Part shown: positions 21,773 to 36,000 of the stretch, piece after piece
Layout: each line of letters opens with the position of its first letter
How positions within the stretch are numbered: position 1 is the first letter of the stretch
Assembly: GCF_009389715.1 (NCBI RefSeq)
Contig: NC_052409.1
Coordinates: 1,590,001 to 1,654,000, forward strand
Source: Phoenix dactylifera
Lineage: Eukaryota; Streptophyta; Magnoliopsida; Arecales; Arecaceae
Reading direction: 5' to 3'
DNA: 64,000 nt
Position numbers and translations under genes: made by a program
Notes under the pieces: generated by a model
What the model saw: the letters and a program-made list of their open reading frames with translations, nothing else
Database searches by the model: none
Told to the model about the DNA's origin: nothing

Positions 21773-23455
21773 CTTTGGAGACAGAGGGTAGATTAGAGAT
21801 AATTTGGCTCATACGAGTAGAGGACTTGTTAAATAGTCTGACTGGTTTCCAACCTACAAATTTTGCACTCCTAAACCCGAAAACCTCATATGTTGTATGA
21901 GGCATCAAGTATGCATCATCTATTCGAGTATGGACAGGAAACTGCTCTGTAATATTGGCCAAGTGGAGTTTTAAGCATCGAACCTGTTGCCGTTGGAAAG
22001 CAGCCCGACCAAGATGCGGAGCTGGTTGAGTTGCTAGAAGGCTCGGATGGTTGGTTGTTCAGACTGTAGAGATTAGTCAAAGATCACGATGTGCCTTTGA
22101 AGATGTTGATGTGCTCGGATGGCGTTGGTTCCAATGCTAGTCACTCTCGAGATGGTGTTGGAAAGAGAGGATCATGCTCGGACGTTCGCTCTGATATCGG
22201 ATCCGACTTAAAACAACAAAGACAAAGAAGTCATGTTACCGGAGAGTATCCGACAAGGAACCCTCCGACGCCTAAATTAGAAAAACTTTCAGGGAACGGC
22301 AGAGGCATTGTGAGAGTGACAGAACGACGACATAAAGACGTAAGAAGCCTCGAGAGCACTTATCTGGAGAGTTCTTCGGGAATGGTTTGTATGGAAAAGG
22401 GTCGGTGTCCGTCACTGAGGAATTCGGGTTTGTGGATTTGTCATCTTTGGTAGTCCATCACATGTCTCGAAGGTCACAAGAAGATATTTTGCTTGTGCAT
22501 CATGTTCTACGAATCTCGCCCATGTGGTTAAGAAAATTGCTCGTGATCGTGGCTAAGATGTTGCCAGTTAAGGAGAGAATATAAAATTTGAAGGACTCTC
22601 CACACGTTTTTGGATTAGTCATGTAACAAGCTTTGATTGGTTGATCGAGAGCTTGTAGCAAGCTTTAATTAGTTGGTTTACTATATCAGTTATAGTTAGT
22701 TCTGAGGCATATCAAGGCTCAAGTCACACTATTGTCTAGGTCGGTGTCATAGTATAAGAAAAAGCTAAATATAAAATTGATAGAGCAACCAAAGAACTTA
22801 TAAGAAGATTTGCATTCAAATGCTTCAGTTGATAGCTTCCATCTACCAGTCAGAGATGATTCAAAGAAAACTCGTTATAAGAAAAAAATATAAAAGAAAG
22901 AGATTTTCTACGCAAAGCTCTCTATCTTGCTAGGACTAAGAAAGCCTCCATGCAAAAAGATAGTTCCAAAATTCTATAAATTAATGAAAAGAAACGAAAA
23001 CCTACATTTACAAAGATCTTAAAAAATATGGTCGACTCATGCAATGTACCGAAGCTCCTACGGGCCAGGAATCCAAAAAGAGACCTTTTTGACTTGTGTA
23101 TCCTTTGAATACATCACACCACAATGAGGAGCATTTTATGTATCATCACGAAATCAGATTGTACATACGGATTACTTGTATGCATGATGTGTCATCAGCT
23201 GGGTTCACTCTTATCATAGGCCATTTATATTGGTCATACATCTTATCCTCTTGAAAAAAAAAAAAAAATCTCTTCATACTCTCGAACCTGTTGAATTTAT
23301 TATACTTTTGTTTTCAACATTTAATCTTTTCACCTCTCAATTTTTCAGCAATAAAGTGCAATTGATGTAGCAGCCAGTTTGAGCAGACTCACTTTTGTAG
23401 GTTTGAGTTGACAAAATGTCATGCCATACTTCAAAAATTAAATATAAAAAATATA
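21773..23455. other. Intergenic; unclassified moderately GC-rich block
   Basis: Between about 21990 and 22560 the DNA is GC-richer and keeps an open plus-strand frame of 120 codons (22091-22453). It has CGGAT-type repeats such as CTCGGATGG. The composition resembles the untranslated or LTR parts of monocot retroelements more than a host gene. I do not recognise a domain. The rest is AT-rich spacer. Confidence 0.35.
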
Positions 23456-23457
23456 TC

Positions 23458-23549
<92 letters not shown>

Positions 23550-23590
23550 TGATACAATAGTCCTCTCTCTCTCTCTCTCTCTCCCTCTTT
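23456..23590. repeat. (TA)n microsatellite followed by (CT)n
   Basis: About 80 bases of nearly perfect TA dinucleotides are followed, after a short break, by about 20 bases of CT. The open frames here encode YIYI or IYIY repeats and are not genes. Confidence 0.95.
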
Positions 23591-23861
23591 CCTTCTTAAT
23601 TTCCTTTCATCAGTAGATAACGCTTGCAGGTTGCTTTGGACTGCAAGCCCATAGGAGCTAGTTTTCCCAAAAGACCCCAATACCGCTGCATCCTTTGTCA
23701 AAGCAGGGTTCCATAACTTCCTCAGACCATAAGAGGAATATGCAGAATATCATAGTGACAGTGGTGGCTCACCGAAGTAAAAAATTCTTAGGTGGACCAG
23801 TCTAACCAGAAAGCAACATTGAAAGAAAAGGAAGAAAGAGAAAAGAGAGCTGGTGGCCCTC

Positions 23862-24094
23862 TTTTTTTTTTTTTTTTGTTTTGGTGAAAACGACAATTTT
23901 CATATAGCTCTAACGTGAGTACATCCAGCCAAATCAAAAGAAAATAAAAAGTATAAAAAAGTAGGAATGTCAGCCACAGATGTCCAAAGGAACTCTTCGG
24001 AGTGCCGGGCAACGTAGGAGGCGATCCAGTCAGCTGCTCTGTCAGCTGGAGGCCCTTCGAATCTCCATATTGCTTTCTGGTTAGATTGGTCCAC
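23862..24094 (-). mobile_element. LINE 3'-end fragment with RNase H tail
   Basis: The poly-A tail is seen as the T run at 23862-23877. On the minus strand a frame reads RAADWIASYVARHSEEFLW, then FDLAGCTHVRAI and stop, the C-terminal end of a plant LINE ORF2 RNase H-like domain. It matches the LINE pieces at 38.2-38.7 kb and near 0.5 kb in its FLWT...LAGC(A/T)HV pattern. The copy is severely 5'-truncated. A 25-bp inverted repeat (23791-23815 and 24070-24094) brackets it. Confidence 0.65.
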
Positions 24095-24099
24095 CGCTA

Positions 24100-27066
24100 A
24101 GCTGGTAGACTTGGTTCAACTAATAATTTCTCTCTGGAAGCAATAATGAGACGAGGAGGAGAAATTCTTTGGATGACTCAAAAATCTGATACTTGATTTC
24201 CTTTTACACGATGAAGCTAAACTAATCAAAGACAGCTTTCCTCAAGGCATTTGTAAATTGTGATGCAGTGTGGCAGATTAAAGGACATCAACAAATATTA
24301 ACTAAAGAAAATATGACATCAACAAATGAATCTTTTTTTCTCTCTCAATAAACAAATGATTTTGAAAATGCTAGCTAGACTACTAATAAGGTTAAGTTGT
24401 TTCAAACCATGGGTCTCTCATAAGTGAAGGGGGGGATGCCAGCCAGCCATTGCCAAACTAATGTACATGGAGCTAAGTGGCAAGGAACTATAGAATATCC
24501 AAATAGGTAGTAGGATTGGATGAGAAGCTAGCACAAACACCAGTTCTTTTGCCGGCGATTTTCTTATAAAATTTATAACAAACGTAACCATGTTGGGCAA
24601 TGTCTGAACATTATATAAAAATACCTTCAACCTAAGCCAGTCAAGTTGAGCATGCAACCTAAAATGAAAGTAGATCTATAGCAAATATTCTTTGCGATTC
24701 TGTTCACAAATATATGGTAAATTGCTCGTGATAACCTAGTCTTGTACATTCTTGAATTACCAAAAAGAAATTTCCTCAAAAAAAATTACTACACGAAATG
24801 CACATATGACTTATTATCTTATTCTAGTTTATTATTCATTCCTTCATCGTGTTAATAGAGTGAATCTGATCATTCTTAATAAAATATCTAGCATTATTTA
24901 ATATTGTTATCAGATTATTTCAGTTTAAAACCCGAAAGCATTGGATGGAAAAACAAAACACAAATTCCACTACCAGAACCGGAGAAGTTCTCTATGGTTG
25001 ATTAAATTTCCTATTAAAGAAGAAAGAAAAAGGATTCCCTTAAATTTGCTTATGAAAATAGGAACTCTGCATATGTTAATCATCATTTGTTTTCCTGCCA
25101 TTCATTTCTTTGTTTCAGTTTAATAAAAACCTCCTTGTTTCTTTCAAAGGCACTAAAATAGTGGTTAAGTCACACATACGCCGATAACATGCTAATCTGT
25201 TGGTTCAGAAATCTAGGAGAGAGGGAGGGAGAGTAAATGAACAAGAAAAATAAGTATGAGATTAAAACAAGCCAGCATGAGATGAGATATTATAATGGAA
25301 GCATACCCATTAATTCCATGTGACGACTCCAATCCTCACTTCCTTCTAGGACCAATAGCCAGGAAGCCATATGGAACCAAGATAAGAAAAGCTTGGGATG
25401 GATGGCGAGCTTGGTGCAAGATAATACAACCTTCCATTAAAAAATGGCTCGTTGCCTCCTCTCCTGATGGCTTCAAACATGGTATCATGACAGCCATGGC
25501 TGGTCGTATCAATTAATGAGACAGCCCCATGAGTTGGGCTCGCCAACCATGGCTGGTCGCATCAATTAATGAAGCAGCTCAATGAGTTGGGCTCGCAATA
25601 AAACTTAAAAATAAAGCTAGGGAGCAAGGCAAGGCTGAGCGTGTGAAGTACAGCGATATGAGGATTTGGTGAATACCCGTTTGCGTAAAGCATCCGTGCT
25701 GAGAGCACGTTGATGGGGTGGAGATTGGTGGCAGCTAAATATAACGCGGAGCAATCATGAGGGAGTGCACCAAGCCTCAATGAGTGCTGCGATGAGCCTA
25801 GGAGAAGAAATTATTGGTTGATGAGATCCAAACATAAAAAAAAAAATATAAATATAAATTAAAAAAATATTAAAAAAATTATTATCTACACTACATATAT
25901 CGGCATGTGTGCGGCCAATTATAGCCACCGGTTCCTATGATAGGCACCAAGATTCGTGCTTAATTAATAGAGCTCACATAAACTAGCAGAATAGCAGCTG
26001 TTGTTGGTTGCATGTACGACCATTTGGTGCAGGTAGCGTAGGTAAAAAAATTTTAGAGTAAAAAGGAAGTAACAAAGGTATATTCTTTTGTTGTTGGACT
26101 GGCCGATGGAGATGATTTAGCCAATAATTTTGCACCACGAAAGGATTCGAAGGAAGGCATGATTTTTCGCTGCTTCTCTCATTTTATGCTACTAATGAAT
26201 TGCATCTGAATTGAAGTTATTCTCATCAGAATTGTTAGCTTTCTCCAGAAGGAATGCAATCCAGCAAGAGAGCAAAGCAGGATGGTTGTGCATAGGAGAG
26301 AGAATCTTCTTTGCCAATATGACCGAGATTTCGTGGTTTTCATGAGAGAGATAGAGAGAGATGATATCTTTGTCCCAAATCCATGTATGCAAACAAAAAT
26401 TTCTATCCATAGGACCTAACCCGGTCCTTCCTCTCATGGATTACTCAGGGGCTGAACAATTTGGTGAATGAAATTTATATAATTAAGTGGTCGTATTGCT
26501 CTGAATGGAAAGAAAAAAGTGGACCCCTGGAAGGTTACATACTTCAAATCGACCAGTGCCTAAACTAATAGCAAGTCTCCCCATGATCAACGTTATGCAC
26601 GATTTAAGGACCGGGGTACGTAACTAACGATAATGGAAGGTAAAGAATGTGCTTCGTTTTGCTTTTGTTATTTATGTCCTTACCAACTAATGCAGCAAAC
26701 AAAACAGTAGCAGTTTAACAAAAACCAAGAAAAAGAAAGGAGGATATTGGGAGGAATTTTGTGTGTTCTCGGGAAATATACATACGTACGTACGTACGTA
26801 TGTATATGTATATGCATATATATTAGGATTTGTAGATACAAGAAAGCTGTGATGATTTAAAATGGACGAATAATGGTGAAGGATAAATAACTAATGACAA
26901 CAACGTAATGATACAACTGAGTGCTGTAAACTATCCTGTTGCTTTTCGAGTGCCTGCAGGCTGCTTCTATGTACAGTGGTGCTTGGAAAAAGCACAAGGC
27001 CGTCAAAATCATAAAATTGAGATGGGAGGGTGAAAAGCCACCCCAGGAAGGTATTCTTCGGCACTC
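24100..27066. other. Intergenic, gene-poor
   Basis: This is AT-rich spacer downstream of the dolichol kinase gene. It holds a 54-bp tandem duplication (25494-25600) and an (ACGT)n microsatellite near 26781-26800. No coding structure is supported. Confidence 0.5.
25494..25600. repeat. 54-bp tandem duplication
   Basis: Two copies beginning CATGGCTGGTCG(T/C)ATCAATT lie back to back at 25494-25547 and 25548-25600, differing at a handful of bases. Confidence 0.8.
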
Positions 27067-30000
27067 TCACAAACAAAGGAGGCCATAGAATACGAGGGGG
27101 ATGAAAGCATTGTCAAGCTGTGCTGTGTAGGCCTCCAATAAACCACTCACAGTGACCGCCAGAAGCAAAGATAACCAGTGCTGCACCGATAAGAAAGAAA
27201 GACAAAGCTTCAGCATGATGTAATAACCTTGTAGACAGGAAGCATAAGCATTCATTAAGAAAACCAAAAAAAAAAAACAAAATTTGTAAAACTGGTGCCA
27301 TGAATGTCTTTTTAGGTATGACTGGCTTGATTTGCACCATGACCTATCCATTTATTAGCCTTGAAGGCAATGCCATTTCTGATACTAATTTGATGAGAAA
27401 AATGCTAGCAATCACCCGCCATATCACCTCAGTTCACTGGTCCTGTGTGGAAGTTGGTGATTGGCTGAGCAGTACATGTGGCCTCGGCTGCCGCCACCTA
27501 TCCCCCATGTACCGTACCAATTCTCGACTGCCACATCGGACTAGTGAAACGGAGCAGTGAATGATCAGTGATCGGTAGCAGTACTTGTTCAATAAACATC
27601 TGCAGCACCCTATATGGAAACTGTGGAATTCAGTCTTTCGTGTCACAGCAGTCCCCAACTATGACTACACTCTTGTCGCATGGAAGAAGGCATACGCATC
27701 AGGCAACATGATAATTTTTTCGCTTTAAAGTTTCAAGGATTGAGGAAAGAGATCGAACCTGTGACAGTATATAGCCGGTGGATGCTAAGAGAGGAAGTAG
27801 TATTGAGCAAGCTGCTAGGACTGATGTTATGCCAGCAGCAGTACCTTCAATAGTTTTCTCTAAGAATGGGAGAATGCACATGTTAGTAGCCTGAACAAGG
27901 AAACCAAATTTTAATGATCCATGTAACCAAAAATGTACAGGATGGAAAATTCAACTCACTCCCAGTTTTGCTCCACCTGAGAACACCATACTTGTGGCCA
28001 ACCATTGATGCCTGGGGAAAACGAGCCACTATCATGAGTATGGTCACAAAGCACTCAGGCACAGCAGAAAGGCCATGGCAATACTTCAAACATACATGCG
28101 CGCACACAGAAAAACACAATTTACCAGCACAATAGCACCAGTCATCAGCAAATTCGAAGTCGCATCTATAATTCTTTCTTATAATTTAAATAGAAACGGC
28201 CCTTTTCCTTTTGTTCTAATGTATCACGTGAAAGTGGCTCATAACTGCAGTTTATTAGCTACTCAAGCCTCTCTAAACCACATCCTAAAGTCTGGAAAAC
28301 TTGGTTTTCTCTCCTTTTCTTTCTAGCAAATTCGCTCAAAAATTACAAAATAATCAGAAGAAAATGAGAGAGATGTTCAGCAATTTTCTTTCAGCAAGTC
28401 AATTCAACACTGGGGAGAAAGTAAGTTCTGTTGCTTATTTAATAAAACAACATAAGGTTGGGACAATTACTCGCTAATCTCATGGATAAAATAATGAAAG
28501 AGACGGAGAATAAGATAAAGGAAAATGAGACATTTGAGCATCATCATCCATCATGTCAAAGTGAATAGTTTTGATCATCATCAAGATGATAACTAATAAT
28601 TATCTTTTTTTCCAAAATATGAGATTAACAATATGAAAACAGCATGTTTTATCCTATCTAGATGGGGTTGGACAAAATCCTAGAATAGAAATATTTGTTA
28701 AAGAATATACGGCACACTCAGTTGCCCTTCTCCATAACTATCTGCTTAACAAACACTGTGCATAAATGCATAAATATAAAAATTATTATAGTCTGTTTAC
28801 CCACTTAACAATATAATGGCATATTACAGTACAATGATTACTCATGCATCATGACATAGAACAAAATAAAATGTCAAATCAATTACAAAAAATCCTAGCT
28901 TTTGGCAAGGTTCAAGATGACATTCAAAAAATGTTTATATTGATTCGATCTACATCATAAACAAAAAGACACAATAATATGAGAAAGTAACAGCCAGCAA
29001 ATCATCATTGTCATACTTTGTTATTTGATAAACATAATCCAATTAATCTCATTTTCTCAGATGGCAACATCGGAGTCAGAGGCATGCAAGACAGGGGTAA
29101 GCGTACAAAGACTACCTAATAAAATATGAGCATAATACTGACCATGGTATCACCAATTCCTAAGCTCAAAATTCCAGCAAAAGGCGCAAGCGGTCGATCA
29201 TTGAACCCAGAAGACATCCATTTTGGAAGAGCACATCCTAGTAAGAGGGAAAAATGACTGAAACAAACCAAAACAGAAACAAGGGAAACATCAATAGTTA
29301 ACCAAAAATGCAAAGAAACGACTCGATAAAGTGCTAGAGAAATTCATGCCTGATGATAAGAATCTCAGAGTCACGATGATCAGTAAATGCATTCATGAAC
29401 TGATGTACAAGGTGCCCCAGAGGCCATATCTTCCATACCTGCACACACAGTGTACGTTTAATGAGGCTTGAGAACAAATTTTTGGTTGTGTCATTAATCG
29501 CATGAAGCATTCAAACGGAGACATTTACAAAGGTGTGTGTACAGACATACACATGTTAACATTCCTAAAGTTAGAGGAGGGCATAATACAGTATAAAAGG
29601 AGCTCACCATTTAAATTAACCTTTAAATATCTTGCTGTACGTGACCTTATCACAGTTTTTCTCCAAAGAACTCACAACCACTCCCCGTGACGAGAAAACT
29701 GTTTTTATATTAGGGTTTCACCAATATGATGCCTTGAATGAGCATACCACCTATAGGGCTCATCTAATCAATTATCCCAATCATTTTCCTAACAATCACT
29801 TCTGATTCAACTTCCTTAGAGAAGTGATCCTCTACCATTTTTGTAATGATCTTCCCAGCCTAATGCATTATCATAAAAAACTGAAGAAAGATGACTCCCT
29901 TAAGCAAAAGAAATTTTTTCCATCTGAATGATGACTGCTAGGTTCGCAAAAACATGAAATAATTTGTCAAAAACTACCATTTACCCCACTTGCTGGGGAT

Positions 30001-33000
30001 GGCCTCGATACAACATGAGGTGTTTCGGATAAGTGCATCCGAAGGTTCAAGACCTGGTTTTCCAACTTGGCCAAGGACTCACCAACTTGCACGTCTTCTT
30101 CTATGATCTCTTCCACCAACTCCAAGAAGGCAAAGTAAAGATAAAATCTTTAAAATTCAAGGGACAATAAAGATGCACATACCCTGACTTTACCATTATG
30201 ACATTAATATAAGTTAGTCCAACAACTGCTTCTAAACCATGTTCACCACCAAGGATAATTCTAACCTATTAACATTCTTTCCGATTGTTGATGCATCATT
30301 TTCCATCTTACCTACTACATGGCAGGATAATGATGTCATAAATGGCAACATGCATATCTCGCAATCTTGTCTACAGATCGAAAGTTCTACTTCAATTAGG
30401 ATGATTTTCAGTAGCTAAAAGACATCAATATTTTGCTTTGGTACTTTAAAAAGCCCTTAAAGGACCATGTATCTGTTTGTCAATAATCCACCATTAGAAG
30501 ATGATGTACCATTACAGTTAATATTGGTAGACTAGCATTTGGGTCCCCCCAAAAAAAAAATCCTGGTTTGAACTAGACAATATTCATAAAGTGTCAAACT
30601 AAGAATACATCATCGTTGTCCTCAAAATACTAAAATGTGTATATTTGGTGGACCATAAATGGAAGTATGCACAATGAGAACTGAGAAGATAGAAGTCAAG
30701 TGTTGGCAACTTGATCTAACATAAATGAATCAATTTTTCATGCTTATAAATAGGAATGATTCAACCATAAAAGCATTTATAGGATAATGTTGCTTTAGAT
30801 GTTCTGAGGATGGACCACACTGGTAAGTGGGACTTCAATCAAAATTTCATTCGGTTCAATTTCAAGATGAAATATAGAAAGCAAAAATAACAAAACTGAC
30901 AAAAATAAGGTGGTTTTGCACTACTGTTTTTTAATTATTCACATTTTAAATCATGTGCCTATCTTTTTAATGCTTACACGGGTTGGAATTCCTATCTTAT
31001 TTATTTACTAATTTACTAGTATCTACAGTAGAACAAAAATTAGGAAACAAAGATTCAAAGTAGCTAATTTTTCAAAACAATTATTCATGCTAGATCTGTC
31101 ATGAATAGTGGAGACACAAGTGAGGACCAAGAAGCACCAGGAAGGTCAACGAAAGTAAGTCGCAGATGAAGTGGTGGGCAGAATACTCATGCAAGTACTT
31201 GACTTCAAAACTTCATAATTGTGAACTATACTTGCTTCAATACTCTATTAAAATACAAGGAAGAACATAAGTCTGAAAATCATTTGACACAATTTGAAAA
31301 TGTATTGGGTCATTTCTTCATTTAAAAATTTAACACATCAGCAGTAAAGGGGAGTTTATACACGTACGAAGAGAGCTAGACTTCTTGCTTCACATTGATC
31401 ATGTTTCAACATCTAATTATGGAAGTTAACATACACAGTGTTTTAAAGAATAATTACTATCTGGTTGAAAACTTACTCGAATCATTTCCAATACTAAGAA
31501 AACTGCCAAAGCTGCACCAAATGCTAGGTCCAGAAAAGATGGCTGCAAAGTACGGATACATTAACCATTAAGAGGAACCATGGGACTACTGAAGGCATCA
31601 GCTAAAAGATTTAAAACATCACCTGAAACAGAAGAGCAGGCAAAAACATTAGAACTGCCACTAAATGGTAGTATTTTCGGAGAAGAATCCTCTCAATCTT
31701 GCTGTGTTTTGATATATTGTAGAATCGCAAAACAGATGCACATATCACACCTATCCAGTATATGCATAATGCCAGCCGTTTCAGTGGGTCAGTGAGCACA
31801 AAAGTAAATACCCTGCCAAAAGTCATATGATATACTGAAACATCCCGATCATTTGGATTGAAAAAGATTTATTGCACCGTAACTTTTATACCAAATATGA
31901 AGAACTTATCCATCCAATCAATTGAAGAATTAAGTTATTATAAATAACATAAACTATAGTCAGTGACACCTACAAACAGTCATTTATCTTAATTAGTTCT
32001 CAGACATGCTAGATCAGCTGGAGCCTGAAGAATGTGAATAACTAGAGGTGAAAATCAGCATACAGGCCGTGAAGCCTAGTCTGAAACTAACAATAATGAA
32101 AATACAGACCAGAAATCAAATATATATTTGATGCTTATATGCATTCTAGGAGTGTTCAGTGTTTGCACTTACTATTGATCTGCTCTTCGCTACATATTTT
32201 ATAATAAGGTCCATATCTTGAAATGCAATAAGAAAGATTCATTGATTGATCACCTAAAGTAAGAAAAAAAAATTAATTAACCTTTTCTTTTCTATCCAAA
32301 TTAGAGTTTTTCCTTCAAATTAACATCACCTGCAGCTGACATGTGTTCAGGAAAAATAACTATAGATCAGAAAAATAATCTCACTCTCTGCAGGTTATTA
32401 AAGGTTAGGGCAATTTTATATTTTGCAATTTAGATGTTTTATTCACGGATGGTAGCTGCCTTTTGTTCATAACACCGTATCTAATATGAAAGGATATTGA
32501 CCACCAAGCAATCCATGACTGGCAGAAAAGTTATGCACTAACAAGTGATCATAATCCCAACCAGTGTTTATAAAGCAATTCACTTTAGCATATCACTAGC
32601 AGCTTCTATCAAGAATTTAACTGCTTAAAGAGCAGTATTTTGTAGCAATAACAGAAACCCTCTAGCCTTCTGACATGGATAAGCTTTCTCCTCCTGTCAT
32701 GAGAATTTTCAAATATGAATGTTTGTTATTTATTAAAAAAAAAATAAAATATCACTACAACAGAAAATCTTAATCTACAACTTCATATTTCCATGGTCAT
32801 ATTCCAGCAGAAAAGCCACAGCTTTAAGCATGACTTGAACTAAAAGGAATGACATTAAAGGTGCATTTTGAAGTACTGGTATTCTTCCTACAGTTGGAAA
32901 GCAAAAGCCATTTATAGCTATATTATAGACATAGCATACTTCATTTACTCAATGCGCTCGCAACTGGGAATAGACTAAAAGTTTCCAATCAATTCTGTAC

Positions 33001-36000
33001 CTAGAAATCAAATGTCAGGGATGCTTACCATAGCAAAGGATGCACATGAAAATCCTGAATGAAGTACATCCACGCTGGAACTAAAATTGTAAACATAACT
33101 AACAGAGAAGCATAAAATACAGCAGAACTTCCAATCCTTCTATATGTCCATCCTTCAGCGGCTTGCTCTTCAGGCTTATTCAAATTTGCAAAGTACATCC
33201 AAATTTGAAGTAGACTTTTGTAAAATACTGGCAAAAGGAGAAGACCAAGCAAGTGTCCCTTCAAGAAAGATAAAATCCTTCCATTCATTCAAAGAACTGA
33301 TAGAATTCATTCAAATGTTATAATGGATCTTACCTGAATAACTGTGGCTATTTCACTTCGAGTTCCGTATCTTATGAAATTTAATTTTGATGATAATAAG
33401 GAAAAATTGATCTGTTAAATTATTCATAAGAAGCGAGTTAGTTTTGCTAATACTTTTTTCTTGGATTTCTCAAAACATGGAAAGGGGAGAAAAAACCAAT
33501 TATCAACTTATGAAGCAAACAATCAACCTTTGAAAGAGTCAGTCCCAGCATATCACCAAAGTAAAGAACCAGACCACTTGACACCAAAAGCGCTTCTCCT
33601 GAAATTAAAACAAAAGGCTAAGGTTTAAAAGATAAGAAAGGCAGTTCTTCATATTCAACTTAGAAAAACTGAATAAGGATTTTTTTTCAGTAAGCAATAA
33701 CACAATAATCTTGCATCAAACAGTCTAAATTAAGAATTGGTTTAATCCGATTGTTTGCTGCCCTAAAACCTGTATATGGGGCAGCAGTGATAGATTTTGA
33801 GATTAAGGACAAATAAAAGGTCAAATAAACCATTCTAGGGTTTTGATGTTGGGAAAAGAGAAGATGAATAAGGTTTTAAAAGGTCACGGGGTAAAGGAGA
33901 GAGTCCGTTGTTGATGTATAACTGAAATTTAGAAAATAGTGTGTGCATAAGCTATTTCCATGTTTCAAACCTATGATACCCAAATCAAATCTTACAATTG
34001 TGCCAAAGCCCGCCATCATGCAATTTCAAAGATTTGTTTATAAAAAAAAATAATTTAAAACAAAAGGCAATAATGCAATCTTAATAGTATATAATGTCAT
34101 AAGACCAATGCAAATCTGCTTAGGCCATAAAACACACACAATAGAATGTAGGTTTCAGATACAAACCTATGGAGGCACAGGATGGAAATGTTTGAAGAAT
34201 ATGCTGGATAAGAAACACAGTAGTCAGTCCATGCCAGAGTAACCACAATAAATTATTTGTGATAAACCAGCCTGTAAAAAGATAAAGAGATAGATCAGCT
34301 TCATATCATGAGATAGATTGCTCTTACTGTAATTTAAGCCAATAACATGTCAGTATAGTATTACATATTGCAGCAGAGCAAATCTTAAAGGAGTTATGGA
34401 CTGACCACTGTCTGATTTTGTTGCAAACAACAGACAGCACGTAAGTACATACAGAACTGTGTGGAGAAAGCTATATTTTGAAGCTTGAGAACTCGAACTT
34501 GCATTGTTGGGAGAACGCCTCAGTATGAAAAAGAAGAAGATTAGCACACCAAAGCAGCTAACTGACACGGTCCAATATTGCATGCTCATATAAGCAAGCT
34601 CTGCCCATGCAAAGAGAGATTACTAGATTTAGAATAAGTAATAAAATAAATTATTCAAAGCAGGAAAATGAAAATGAAATATAAACGAAGCACGAGGCAG
34701 CAACATTTTTTTCCATGACAATAAACAATTTAGTTTCTTTCTCAGAAAAAAAGGTGTATTCCCTAGATCAGACAACCTTCATGTTTACATGGAGGCCACA
34801 AATCTGCAAGCTTGCAATCAGTCTAGAACAGTAGAAAAATATTAAAGAACAAAATAGACAACACAAACAGACACACACACATATATATGCAACCAGCCAC
34901 TTTTCTAGCCTAATAATATAATCTGCAAATGAAGAATTAATTGTTTATCATTTCCATATATATACATACATGTGTGTGTGTGTGTACACACACATATATA
35001 TACACATATGTATATATACACACACAAAAAAACAAGACCCAGCAAATTGCATTATAGGCAAACCTCTTATCAAGCTATTAATTGTCCTCAGGACAATTCT
35101 CTGGTTTAGCGTCAGAAAGCATTTGATAATTGATATATTTAGATTAGATGAAATCAGGTTTAGTTGAAAACATGATGAGAGACGCTAACTAGTTTGGAGA
35201 TGGACATTTGATTCACCTCTTCAATGGCTCCAGTAGAGCTTCATTGGTGTGAAAGGTATAAATCATCCAGTTGCCATACTAATTTAGAGGAATATTGTCT
35301 GTCAAGAAGATTCAGGATTTTACAACAGTTGTTGCATTATGCCCTTGAAAGATATCATAACTTGGAACTTTCTTGCTCAATATTTTTAAAGTATAATCGG
35401 CTCTTGCAAACATATGTATGTTTTTCATTGGCTCACATGGATAGAAAAGAATAGTAGGATATTTAAAAGGAAATTTGAATCCCCAAAGGAATAACTCGAG
35501 GTGTGTGGGGGTGCGGGTTTCCAGAATTGCTGCTTGCAGTCCCAATTCTATCTTGTTACGATTTCAGAAAGACTTCATTATATATATTTATTTTTTCAAT
35601 TATGTCTCTGGCTTTTTCTTGAAAATTTGTGATACAAGTTGAGAACTTTAGCATAAATCTAAATCCATCTTTTGTCATGAACAAAATCAAAGGCTTCTTG
35701 AATCAAGTGGATAAAGTTAAGATCTTATTATGTTCTTCGATATAGTTTATCATTTTCTAGATTGACAACACAAGAGTTGTTTGATATTTGCATACCGATT
35801 AAGTCTGCAACAGATATGGGTCCACGACAATGAATTAAGCAACTGCAAAATCTACAGGTCTACAGGGCAGTGGCCTCAGTTGCAACAACACTGTCAGATC
35901 CAAAGTTCGAAAGTAAAATCTGAATGATCTGTCAATAGTAATATGAGTCATGAAACTAAACCAAGAGGTCCCAAATCTATCATATTATGATTTCAGAAAG

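Noticed and set aside
23416-23701. Frames encoding long IY repeats
   Set aside because: They are translations of the (TA)n tract.
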